Assembly: GCF_007692655.1 (NCBI RefSeq)
Contig: NZ_REBQ01000082.1
Coordinates: 1 to 62,999 of the forward strand
Direction of reading: 5' to 3'
Length of the DNA stretch: 62,999 nucleotides
From: Halomonas sp.
GTDB taxonomy: Bacteria > Pseudomonadota > Gammaproteobacteria > Pseudomonadales > Halomonadaceae
Shown here: positions 37,194 through 44,658 of the stretch, in pieces
Position numbering within the stretch: the stretch's first letter is position 1
How the letters are laid out: every line of letters starts with the position of its first letter
The notes under the pieces: model-generated
The model's database searches: none
What the model was told of the DNA's origin: nothing
What the model saw: the letters and a program-made list of their open reading frames with translations, nothing else
Position numbers and translations under genes: made by a program

Positions 37194-37598
37194 ATGCTAA
37201 GCTGGCCGTTAAGAGTGTTATCGGCGTTCACTCTATCAGTAATGATGAGCAACGCTTATGCGGCACCGGGTAGTTGGAGCACTCAAGTGCCAGGGTTAAT
37301 GGTGGCAATGAGTGACCGGACGGTTGCCACCCAGAGCGCTGCGCCACCTGGTGCTGCCAATATTCAGAAGCAGCAGCTTGGGCGTATTCAGTGGCAGTTT
37401 CAACACCCCCCTGGGGCGCTGTTAAACGCCTGGCTGTGTCATCCTGAACAGTGTGTTGCATTGACAGGCATGCGGGGCTCCACTACCGCATTAGCAGGGC
37501 AAACCGCCGAGGCACCATTGCATTTTCGCTTTGCCTTAGGGGCAGGCCAGCGTCCCGTTCGTGTGCAGGGGTTGCAATTGATTGTGAACTATCAGTGA
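37194..37598 (+). CDS. flhE: Flagellar periplasmic protein FlhE
   Basis: A 134-residue exported protein. It has a signal peptide (LSWPLRVLSAFTLSVMMSNA, cleaved near AYA-APG). The mature part matches FlhE in pattern: paired cysteines in AWLCHPEQCVALTGMRGSTT and the C-terminal VQGLQLIVNYQ, like VIVNYR in E. coli. FlhE is linked to a proton-leak-preventing role in the flagellar export gate. The ATG at 37194 follows GAGGACAACA and gives a normal signal peptide, unlike the longer upstream open frame. In E. coli it follows flhA directly; here flhF and an unknown gene intervene. Confidence 0.85.
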   Translation: MLSWPLRVLSAFTLSVMMSNAYAAPGSWSTQVPGLMVAMSDRTVATQSAAPPGAANIQKQQLGRIQWQFQHPPGALLNAWLCHPEQCVALTGMRGSTTALAGQTAEAPLHFRFALGAGQRPVRVQGLQLIVNYQ

Positions 37599-37624
37599 AG
37601 GCTGTATAGCCGCGAGGCGAGAGG

Positions 37625-38326
37625 ATGTACACAGCACAGGGCAGGATTAAACAAAATGAGTTGTTGACGCAATACATGCCACTGGTGCGACGTCAGGCCT
37701 TGACGCTACAGGTCCGTTTGCCAGCGAGCATTGAGCTTGATGACCTGATTCAAGCAGGGATGGTAGGGCTGCTAGAAGCGCTGGGGCGCTTTGATGCCAC
37801 CCAAGGAGCCACCTTTGCCACCTTCGCCAGCCAGCGCATTCGTGGTGCGATGATGGATGAGTTGCGCACCCGTGACTGGCTCCCCCGCAGTGTGCGTCGT
37901 TCAGCGCGTGCGGTAGATCGCGCTATTCGCCAATTAGAGCAACAGCTGGGGCGCGCGCCGGAAGAGCACGAAATCGCTCATCATCTTGAGATGCCGCTGA
38001 GTGAGTATCAGCAGCTTCTCAACGATACCAATAGTGGTCAGCTTTTGCCGTTTGAAGAGCTGGTTGCTGATGGCGGCGAGCCGATGAATCATGAGCTGGG
38101 CAACTCTCCTTTTGAGCAGTTGCTCGATGGCCAGCAGCGGCAAACGCTGATTGATGCAATTGCAGCGCTACCCGAACGTGAGAAGCTGTTAATGGCGCTG
38201 TATTACCAAGAAGAACTCAACCTCAAGGAAGTAGGTGCTGTGTTAGGCGTGACGGAATCGCGCGTTTCTCAACTGCACAGCCAAGCCGTGAGTCGTTTAC
38301 GCGCTCGTTTACATGACTCAGCATGA
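37625..38326 (+). CDS. fliA: Flagellar sigma factor FliA (sigma-28)
   Basis: A 233-residue RNA polymerase sigma factor for late flagellar and chemotaxis genes. Region 2 is in PASIELDDLIQAGMVGLLEA and FATFASQRIRGAMMDELRTR; region 3 follows (LPRSVRRSARAVDRAIRQLE); region 4 is a helix-turn-helix (LKEVGAVLGVTESRVSQLHS). Length matches E. coli FliA (239). The ATG has GAGAGG upstream. Its consensus promoters are visible for flaG and fliS in this window. Confidence 0.97.
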   Translation: MYTAQGRIKQNELLTQYMPLVRRQALTLQVRLPASIELDDLIQAGMVGLLEALGRFDATQGATFATFASQRIRGAMMDELRTRDWLPRSVRRSARAVDRAIRQLEQQLGRAPEEHEIAHHLEMPLSEYQQLLNDTNSGQLLPFEELVADGGEPMNHELGNSPFEQLLDGQQRQTLIDAIAALPEREKLLMALYYQEELNLKEVGAVLGVTESRVSQLHSQAVSRLRARLHDSA

Positions 38327-38369
38327 TCACCAGCTTTTTACTTACTTATTGGTCGGCAAGGAGCCGTAG

Positions 38370-39188
38370 ATGAATCCTTCGACGTTGATAGGCATATTTG
38401 CCAGCATACTTCTGTTGGTCAGCGTGCTGTTTTTGACCGCTGAGTCCCCCGAGAGCTTTATCAATTTCCCAGGGTTGGCCATTGTGGTAACCGGCACGTT
38501 GGCGGCTACTTTTATCAGCTACCCGCTAAGAGAAGTGCTTCGCGTCGTGCGCCTGGTGGGATTGGTGTTTCGCCGTGAAAACACCTATATGCGTGACGAC
38601 ATTCGCGAGCTAGTGGATATGTCGCGGCTGTGGTTCAAGGGGGATGTACGGGCGGTAGAGCGTGAACTTGAGCATACCCGCAATCCTTTTCTACGCACCG
38701 GTATTCAGCTGGTGATTGCTAATACGAAAGAAGATGAAATCTTCGATATGCTGCGTTGGCGCATTGCCCGCCTTAAAGCGCGCGAGCATGCGGAAGCACA
38801 AATATTTCGCACCATGGCTACCTACGCACCGGCATTTGGCATGATCGGTACCCTGGTGGGGTTAGTGAATATGTTGGAAGTAATGGACGCTGGCGATTTG
38901 CAAGTGATTGGCCCACGTATGGCGGTGGCTCTGCTAACGACTTTCTACGGTATTTTATTAGCCAACTTGGTGTTTAAGCCGATTGCAGTGAAGCTAGAGC
39001 GCCGCACCGAAGAGCGCTTAATTACCATGAATATGGTACTGGAAGGCATTTCGCTGATTACCAAGCGCCGCCTGCCATCGTTTATTGAAGAGACACTTAA
39101 TTCATTTGTGGCCAACTACCACGATGAAATTCGTGATAACAGTGTCAAGCCACGTCCGACTCCCGGTAGTCCAGCGACCAAGGGCTAA
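38370..39188 (+). CDS. Second stator subunit, MotA family (MotC/PomA-like)
   Basis: A 272-residue, four-helix stator subunit. N-terminal helices (LIGIFASILLLVSVLFLTAE, then GLAIVVTGTLAATFISYPLR) and the C-terminal pair with TYAPAFGMIGTLVGLVNMLE and MAVALLTTFYGILLANLVFK define the MotA family. It is shorter than the MotA at 19846 and closer in layout to the PomA/MotC type (about 250 residues). It pairs with the downstream gene. Ion selectivity (proton or sodium) cannot be settled by eye. AAGGAG precedes the ATG. Confidence 0.9.
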   Translation: MNPSTLIGIFASILLLVSVLFLTAESPESFINFPGLAIVVTGTLAATFISYPLREVLRVVRLVGLVFRRENTYMRDDIRELVDMSRLWFKGDVRAVERELEHTRNPFLRTGIQLVIANTKEDEIFDMLRWRIARLKAREHAEAQIFRTMATYAPAFGMIGTLVGLVNMLEVMDAGDLQVIGPRMAVALLTTFYGILLANLVFKPIAVKLERRTEERLITMNMVLEGISLITKRRLPSFIEETLNSFVANYHDEIRDNSVKPRPTPGSPATKG

Positions 39189-39194
39189 ACAGTT

Positions 39195-39869
39195 ATGTTA
39201 GACCGCGATACGCGTCACGCGCTGGAAATACCGGCTTCGCCGGGTGACGGTGATGAAGGGTGGCTAACCAGCTATCTTGATGTGCTGACGCTATTGATCA
39301 CGCTGTTTGTGTTACTGCTTTCACTGACGCCTCCTGGGGGGGGTGAAGCCTCTGATAGCGCTTTGATGCGTGCGGCCAACGCCATCCCGTCGATACCGTT
39401 GGCCTCTTTGGCCACCGGTATTCGACCTCGTCATGAGGGCCTGCAGCCTCAGTTTTCTGGGCTAAATATTCCAGGTGTTAGCGTTTCCCAAGGGCGCGAA
39501 GGCGTTACCCTACGTATTGATGACAGCCTGCTCTTTGCCAGCGGGCAAGCAGTACTTACCTCACAAGGGCGTGGCGTGATTGAGAGCCTTATCGAAGCAT
39601 TAACCAATTTTGATGGTCAGATATCGGTGGAAGGTCATACTGACAACATACCCATTGCAACGGCTCGTTTTCCCTCTAACTGGGAGCTTTCCTCCGCGCG
39701 GGCAATTGCCGTCGTGCGCCATTTAGAGCGCCAAGGCTTCAATATTTCCCGCATGCGAGCCGTGGGCTACGCCGATACCCAACCGATGGAAACGAATACA
39801 ACGCCAGACGGGCGGGCAGCGAATCGGCGTGTTGAGCTGCTGCTCAAACAACAGGTCGCAGATGATTAG
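39195..39869 (+). CDS. Second stator subunit, MotB family (MotD-like)
   Basis: A 224-residue partner for the MotC-like protein, starting six bases after it. One membrane helix (about 25-44) with the essential aspartate at Asp29 in SYLDVLTLLITLFVLLLSL, then a linker and an OmpA-like peptidoglycan-binding domain with ISVEGHTDNIPI, NWELSSARAIAVVRHL and AANRRVELLL. The helix (YLDVLTLLITLF) differs from the proton-type ADFMTAMMAF pattern of MotB here. This is the last gene of the motility region; a strong terminator follows nine bases after the stop. Confidence 0.9.
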   Translation: MLDRDTRHALEIPASPGDGDEGWLTSYLDVLTLLITLFVLLLSLTPPGGGEASDSALMRAANAIPSIPLASLATGIRPRHEGLQPQFSGLNIPGVSVSQGREGVTLRIDDSLLFASGQAVLTSQGRGVIESLIEALTNFDGQISVEGHTDNIPIATARFPSNWELSSARAIAVVRHLERQGFNISRMRAVGYADTQPMETNTTPDGRAANRRVELLLKQQVADD

Positions 39870-39877
39870 TATCCGAC

Positions 39878-39901
39878 GCCCTGGCAAAGCCAGGGCTTTT
39901 T
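39878..39901 (+). terminator. Intrinsic terminator closing the motility region
   Basis: GCCCTGGC (39878-39885), loop AAA, GCCAGGGC (39889-39896), then TTTTT. A perfect 8-bp GC-rich stem, directly after the second stator pair on the plus strand. Confidence 0.93.
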
Positions 39902-39962
39902 ACTTGTTAAAGGTGAATTGTTGAAAGCAAACAAGCACCGCGCTTTTTAAGTCGGCGGTTGC

Positions 39963-40541
39963 TTACTCGGAGATGGGTTCTGCCGCGTTGCATTGAGAAA
40001 ACATGCGGTTAATCGCGGCATCAGCTCCTTGCAGGCTAAACGTCATATACCACGGCTCACGACCCTCTTGGTTAAAGCCAATCATCAGCTGTTCTCCCTC
40101 ACCCATCTCCTCCATCAGCGCTGCTAAATCGCTGAGGTAAAAGTGTGCATAAAAACCGTCGTCACCGCGCTCAGTGATAAATTCCGACATGGTTTCTACG
40201 ATGGGCTGTTGGTCAACACGTATCAGGGCAGGCACTAAATTGATCGCGCGGCTCTCCCCTTGCTGCTGTTCAAGCGTGACACGCATCTCTAGCCAAGGTA
40301 AATCGCATACCCCTTGAGTAGCATTAAGGCTCAGCGTTGCGTCCGAGTAGCTATGGGTTTCAACGGCACGGTAGTGCCTTTCATCACCCAGCGTAAGCGT
40401 CATGGATTGCCAATGTTCGTGGGGGGCCACGGCTTCGGTGTTAAACGTTGCGGCGGTAGCCAGGTTCGCAGTGGACAGCAGCGCGGTGGCTAACAGGGGC
40501 AGCGAAAGCGCGCGGGTAAATTGAGAGTGATTAGCTGACAT
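39963..40541 (-). CDS. Exported protein of unknown function
   Basis: A 192-residue protein with a clear Sec signal peptide (FTRALSLPLLATALLSTANL, cleavage near ATA-ATF). The mature part is hydrophilic, rich in Glu and Gln, with two cysteines (in GVCDLPW and FSQCNAA) that could form a disulfide. Expected location is the periplasm. I do not recognise the family. It stands alone: the flagellar terminator lies on one side and nrdJ diverges on the other. Nothing in the context suggests a function. Confidence 0.75.
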   Translation of the reverse strand: MSANHSQFTRALSLPLLATALLSTANLATAATFNTEAVAPHEHWQSMTLTLGDERHYRAVETHSYSDATLSLNATQGVCDLPWLEMRVTLEQQQGESRAINLVPALIRVDQQPIVETMSEFITERGDDGFYAHFYLSDLAALMEEMGEGEQLMIGFNQEGREPWYMTFSLQGADAAINRMFSQCNAAEPISE

Positions 40542-40613
40542 GGTTCAGGCCACCAAACGAAAACCACTAGCCTATAGCGTGTTGCCGCTGGGAAAAAGAG
40601 TAACACGCTGATT

Positions 40614-40629
40614 TTTCTATATATGGTAT
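40614..40629 (+). promoter_or_regulatory. NrdR box 1 overlapping the nrdJ -10 region
   Basis: The core CTATATATGG (40617-40626) matches the core CWATATATWG of the NrdR consensus ACACWATATATWGTGT at 9 of 10 positions. It overlaps an extended -10 element TGGTATAAA (TATAAA at 40627-40632). Confidence 0.72.
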
Positions 40630-40632
40630 AAA
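40627..40632 (+). promoter_or_regulatory. Probable extended -10 element of the nrdJ promoter
   Basis: TATAAA preceded by TGG (a TGn extended -10). No good -35 element is present 17 bases upstream. About 115 bases separate it from the nrdJa start. A NrdR box lies on each side. Confidence 0.5.
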
Positions 40633-40644
40633 AAAATTAAAAAA

Positions 40645-40660
40645 TAACCTTATATAGTGG
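40645..40660 (+). promoter_or_regulatory. NrdR box 2 in the nrdJ leader
   Basis: The core CCTTATATAG (40648-40657) matches CWATATATWG at 8 of 10 positions. Its start lies 31 bases from that of box 1, about three helical turns, the spacing typical of NrdR box pairs. Together the boxes bracket the predicted transcription start, fitting repression by NrdR when dATP is high. Confidence 0.7.
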
Positions 40661-40747
40661 GAGGTCATGTCTATACTTCATTCCGATGCCACCTGTAATG
40701 GCCCGATTTGAGGGTTATTTCACCTCGTTGTGAAGGAGTTTTATGAC

Positions 40748-42859
40748 ATGAACACCGCTGCTAAGGCTATCAAGACCTCCAATGACGTCCCCATGCAGGC
40801 GCCCTCACAGGAAATCTGGGATGCCAAATACCGTCTCAAGGATCGCCACAGTCGCCCTGTGGATGAGGACGTCAGCGCTACGTTTGAGCGGGTTGCCCGG
40901 GCCTTAGCCGCAGTGGAAGGCGACAAAGCCGAAGAGTGGCTGCCAAAATTTCGCTGGGCAATGGAAAACGGTGCTATTCCGGCCGGTCGTATTCTTTCCA
41001 ATGCGGGCGCTGAAGCCTATAAACCAGCGGTGAGCCTGATTAACTGCACGGTGTCGCGCACCATTCGTGACTCCATGCGCGATATTCTCGATTCGGTCGT
41101 AGACGCCGGCATGACGCTTAAGTCCGGGGCCGGTATCGGCTACGACTTCTCAACGCTACGCCATAAAGGCGCCTTCGTATTTGGTGCTGGCGCAGGCACC
41201 AATGGCCCGCTGGCGTTTATGGATATCTACGACAAGATGTGTTTCACCGTCGCCTCCGCCGGGGGCCGTCGGGGCGCCCAGATGGGCACCTTTGATGTGG
41301 GCCACCCGGATGTGCGCGAGTTTATTCAAGCTAAGCGTGAAGCCGGCCGTCTCCGTCAGTTTAATCTTAGCCTGCTGATCACCGATGAGTTTATGGAAGC
41401 GGTGAAAAACAATACCGATTGGCCGCTGGCCTTTCCCCTGCACCCTGGTGAGAAAGATGACGTCAAAGCAGAAGACCTGATCTACCGCGACTGGCCGGTG
41501 GTCGAAGAGGGCTACACGGTAGATGCCGAAGGCCGGGTCGCCTGCCGCATTGTGGAAGTGATCAAGGCTCGGGAGCTATGGGACACCATTATGTCCTCCA
41601 CTTACGACTACGCTGAGCCAGGCTTTATTCTGATCGACCAAGTCAATCGAATGAACAACAACTGGTTCTGCGAAGATATCCGCGCCACTAATCCCTGCGG
41701 CGAGCAGCCGCTACCGCCAGAAGGCGCCTGCTTGTTGGGCTCTGTCAACCTCACCAAATTCGTGATCGACCCCTTCGGCGCCGAGCCGCGCTTTGATTGG
41801 GAGCGTTATCGCCGAGTGGTGGCGATCTTTACCCGTATGCTCGACAACGTGGTGGAAATTGCCGGGCTACCGTTACCTCAACAGCAGCGCGAAATTGAAG
41901 CCAAGCGCCGCCATGGAATGGGTTTTCTGGGGTTAGGGTCAACGCTGACCATGCTCAAAATTCCTTACGGTTCCAAGCAGTCGTTGGTGTTCGCCGATGA
42001 GGTGAGCCGTCATTTGGCAATTGAGGGCTGGAAGCAGGCGCTTGAACTCTCCAAAGAGAAGGGTATGGCGCCGGTGCTGGAACAGGAACACACCATTACC
42101 CCTAAAATGCTCCGCGAGCGACCGCAATTAGCACAGGATGGCTATGAAGTGGGCGACCAAGTGCCGGGGCGTATTCTGCACGCCCGTTATAGCCAGTACA
42201 TGGCCCAAGTGGCCGAGCTTGAGCCGGCGCTAGTTGCACAGCTGGCCGAGCACGGTGCGCGCTTCACCCACCACAGCTCGATTGCGCCCACCGGTACCAT
42301 TAGCCTATCAATGGGCAACAACGCCTCCAACGGCATCGAACCATCGTTTTCCCACCGCTACTTTCGCAACATTATTCAGTCCGGCAAAAAGACCAAAGAG
42401 CAGGTTGAAGTCGTTTCCTTTGAGCTGGCGGCGTACCGTCACTTTATTGCGGCTGATGCCGTCGAAAGTGATTTGCCTGACTACTTCATCACTGCGGATA
42501 GCGTCTCTCCCGAGCAACATGTCGCCGTTCAGGCTGCTGCCCAGCACTGGATCGACTCGGCCATTTCTAAAACGGTTAATGTGCCCACAGAGTTTCCCTT
42601 TGAGCAGTTCCAAGACCTCTATTTGCAGGCTTACGAGAGTCGCTTAAAAGGCTGCACGACCTTCCGTTTTAACCCCGAAGCTTTCCAGGGGGTGCTGGTA
42701 CGTGAAGATGACCTTAAAAACACCACCTACGTGTTCGAGCTGGAAAACGGCGAGACCCTTGAATTAAGCGGTGATGAAACGGTGATCTACGACGGCGAAG
42801 AGCATAATGCCGCCAACCTGTTTGACGGCTTAAAAGAGGGTACCTACGGCAAATGGTGA
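40748..42859 (+). CDS. nrdJ: Class II ribonucleotide reductase, large part (NrdJa)
   Basis: A 703-residue adenosylcobalamin-dependent reductase that makes deoxyribonucleotides without oxygen. Visible are the first redox cysteine (LINCTVSRTIRDSM), the glycyl-loop motif with active-site Cys317 and Glu319 (ATNPCGEQPLPPEGACLLGS), STIAPTGTISL-like SSIAPTGTISLSMG, and the second redox cysteine (KGCTTFRFNP). The C-terminal redox tail is missing; it is on the next gene, as in the split NrdJa/NrdJb enzyme of Pseudomonas aeruginosa. The ATG at 40748 follows AAGGAG at ideal distance; the upstream GTG frame overlaps that site. Confidence 0.96.
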   Translation: MNTAAKAIKTSNDVPMQAPSQEIWDAKYRLKDRHSRPVDEDVSATFERVARALAAVEGDKAEEWLPKFRWAMENGAIPAGRILSNAGAEAYKPAVSLINCTVSRTIRDSMRDILDSVVDAGMTLKSGAGIGYDFSTLRHKGAFVFGAGAGTNGPLAFMDIYDKMCFTVASAGGRRGAQMGTFDVGHPDVREFIQAKREAGRLRQFNLSLLITDEFMEAVKNNTDWPLAFPLHPGEKDDVKAEDLIYRDWPVVEEGYTVDAEGRVACRIVEVIKARELWDTIMSSTYDYAEPGFILIDQVNRMNNNWFCEDIRATNPCGEQPLPPEGACLLGSVNLTKFVIDPFGAEPRFDWERYRRVVAIFTRMLDNVVEIAGLPLPQQQREIEAKRRHGMGFLGLGSTLTMLKIPYGSKQSLVFADEVSRHLAIEGWKQALELSKEKGMAPVLEQEHTITPKMLRERPQLAQDGYEVGDQVPGRILHARYSQYMAQVAELEPALVAQLAEHGARFTHHSSIAPTGTISLSMGNNASNGIEPSFSHRYFRNIIQSGKKTKEQVEVVSFELAAYRHFIAADAVESDLPDYFITADSVSPEQHVAVQAAAQHWIDSAISKTVNVPTEFPFEQFQDLYLQAYESRLKGCTTFRFNPEAFQGVLVREDDLKNTTYVFELENGETLELSGDETVIYDGEEHNAANLFDGLKEGTYGKW

Positions 42860-42902
42860 TGCCGCCTCTGACGTATCCCCTTTGCTAAATGGAGAGAGTG
42901 CT

Positions 42903-43694
42903 ATGGCTGTTGAAATTACTTCAAAAATAATCGGTTACCGTATTAAAGCGCAGGAACAGACCGCGCCTGCTCCTGAGCTACAGGATGAAAATCCGTTAAC
43001 GGTGCGCATTCCGTCGCGACCAGAAGGTACCTTGGAAGCAGTATCAGAAAAAATCTCTTACGTGGGTGCGGAAGGGCGCAAGAAAGTTTATCTGCTGGTG
43101 TCGTTTATGCCGGTGGAGGGGGTTCTTGATGGCAAGCGCGTGGTGATTGAGCGCCCGGTGGAGTTCTTTTTCCCTTCGGGGCAGCTCTCCAGTGAGCATC
43201 AGTGGATCACTGCGACCATGCGTAGCCTTTCGCTGGCTGCCCGTGGCGGCTATGCCACCCAGGCGGTGGCGGATCTGCGCAAAGTGGCCTGGGATAAAGG
43301 CTTGGTGCGCTGCGGCTTTAACCGGTGGAACAAGCCAATGTTCCACGATTCGGAAGTCGCCGCGATTGCCTGGTCAATTCAGCAGATTCTATATCGACGC
43401 GGATTTCTGGATCAGGATGGCAACCAAGTGCCGGTTGAGCAGTTGGTCGAGCGCTATGCTCACCGCATGATCCATGGCCATGCTTGGCAGCCTCCTCGGG
43501 AGGAAGCCGCATCAGCCACCCCTACTGAAGCCAGCATTGGTGAGCCTACTAGTGAGAGGCTGTCAGCGGAAAAAAAGCCTGAAGGCAGTGGCCCCGTAAC
43601 GGTGGGTAACTGCCCGGAGTGCCGTGGTGAGCTGATTATGATGGACGGTTGTCCAACCTGCTACGCAGGCTGTGGCTGGTCCAAGTGCGGTTAA
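42903..43694 (+). CDS. nrdJb: Class II ribonucleotide reductase, small C-terminal part (NrdJb)
   Basis: A 263-residue protein carrying the end of the class II reductase. The last 30 residues hold a cysteine-rich zinc/redox motif: NCPECRGELIMM, then CPTCYAGCGWSKCG, the tail that delivers electrons to the active site in single-chain NrdJ. The N-terminal 190 residues (VEITSKIIGYRIKAQEQ, later LARGGYATQAVADLRKVAWD-like) form the partner-binding part. The start is ATG at 42903 (GGAGAG upstream). It follows nrdJa by 43 bases. A linker of about 50 residues rich in Glu, Ala and Ser precedes the cysteines. Confidence 0.9.
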   Translation: MAVEITSKIIGYRIKAQEQTAPAPELQDENPLTVRIPSRPEGTLEAVSEKISYVGAEGRKKVYLLVSFMPVEGVLDGKRVVIERPVEFFFPSGQLSSEHQWITATMRSLSLAARGGYATQAVADLRKVAWDKGLVRCGFNRWNKPMFHDSEVAAIAWSIQQILYRRGFLDQDGNQVPVEQLVERYAHRMIHGHAWQPPREEAASATPTEASIGEPTSERLSAEKKPEGSGPVTVGNCPECRGELIMMDGCPTCYAGCGWSKCG

Positions 43695-43713
43695 GCTGAA
43701 CGAAGGCACGGTG

Positions 43714-43753
43714 AGGAAATGGCCGTGTGCTTAATAGCACGCGGCCATTTCCT
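43714..43753. terminator. Long hairpin between nrdJb and the Crp/Fnr gene, probable bidirectional terminator
   Basis: AGGAAATGGCCG (43714-43725) pairs perfectly with CGGCCATTTCCT (43742-43753); GTGCT/AGCAC extend it after one T-G pair, giving an 18-bp stem with a TAAT loop. It lies between convergent genes and reaches into the stop codon of the minus-strand gene. Neither side has a good T-run. Confidence 0.6.
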
Positions 43754-44495
43754 AGGCAGAATCCCCTAGCAAGGGACGGACATTGTCAGTGAGGTAGCAA
43801 TCGTCAAACTCACCTTCGGCACATAGCGCGCCTAAATCAGGAATGGTCAGGTGGTGGCGATCTCGGAACACCAACTCATCTTCGCTAAGCGCGGTGAAGG
43901 TGCGGCTAACGTGAACCGGACTCAGGCCAAGCACATCGGCCAGCTGCTCTTGAGAGAGCGGCAGGCGAAATTGGTTGCTAATATCCGGGTTGGTTTGGCG
44001 TAGCCGTAAATACATTTCGTAAAGAAAATGGGCCATTTTCTGGCGGGCGCTTCGTCTGGCCAGTGTAACCAGTCGCTCAGTCATCAACGCCTGCTGACGG
44101 CTTCCGATGGCAAACATCACCGACGTCAGGGGCAGTGATAGGCGGAAGATATCCAGCATACGCTTATGTGGGAAATGGCAAATCACACCGTCATCAATCA
44201 TGCGCACGTTCTCAAGCCGCTGAGAGAACGCAAACTCCCGTAGTCCAATAATATCGCCAGGCAAAAACACTTCGAGAATTTGTCGGTCGCCGTTTTCAAG
44301 GTGACGGTAAGAGTAAGCCCAGCCACTTTTCAGCGTGCAGAACTCATTGGCTGCATCGCCCATCTCCCAAAGCAGTGTGCCCGACTTTATATTGGTCGGG
44401 CTATCCTCCAGTGAGGTAAGTATTTGCTTCTCATCTTCGGATAACGAGCAGTAGTGGCTGAAATGCTTGATAATACAGCTCTTTTCTTCGTCCAT
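43752..44495 (-). CDS. Crp/Fnr-family transcriptional regulator
   Basis: A 247-residue regulator: cyclic-nucleotide-binding-like beta-roll (about residues 25-130, with LLWEMGDAANEFCTLKSGWA and VFLPGDIIGLREFAFS) and a C-terminal winged helix-turn-helix (LPLSQEQLADVLGLSPVHVS then RTFTAL). The N-terminal cysteine cluster of Fnr (CxxC near the start) is absent, apart from single Cys7 and Cys16, so it is not an obvious iron-sulfur oxygen sensor; a cAMP-binding arginine motif is also not clear. Ligand unknown. It follows uvrA in the same direction across 163 bases. Confidence 0.92.
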   Translation of the reverse strand: MDEEKSCIIKHFSHYCSLSEDEKQILTSLEDSPTNIKSGTLLWEMGDAANEFCTLKSGWAYSYRHLENGDRQILEVFLPGDIIGLREFAFSQRLENVRMIDDGVICHFPHKRMLDIFRLSLPLTSVMFAIGSRQQALMTERLVTLARRSARQKMAHFLYEMYLRLRQTNPDISNQFRLPLSQEQLADVLGLSPVHVSRTFTALSEDELVFRDRHHLTIPDLGALCAEGEFDDCYLTDNVRPLLGDSA

Positions 44496-44627
44496 AAATT
44501 TTTCCTCAAGCAGAGATTTGCATAATACTGCTAACTATTCTCTGTTCGCTAGTAGAAACACTTAGAGGCTACCAAACTGTCTGCTGCGTTGCTCCGAGAT
44601 GTGATGAGCATGCACTTTATAATAGGC

Positions 44628-44648
44628 GGGAGGCAAGAGCTTGCCCCC
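44628..44648 (-). terminator. Weak hairpin after uvrA
   Basis: GGGAGGCAAG pairs with CTTGCCCCC across an AG loop with one bulge, just after the uvrA stop. Only a short AT-rich stretch follows on the minus strand, so it may end uvrA transcripts inefficiently and let the Crp/Fnr gene be read. Confidence 0.4.
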
Positions 44649-44658
44649 AACCAAAGCG

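Noticed and set aside
40542..40747. A cobalamin riboswitch before the B12-dependent reductase
   Set aside because: No B12-box-like conserved core or long structured leader was found; the gap is only about 200 bases and is better explained by the promoter and NrdR boxes.
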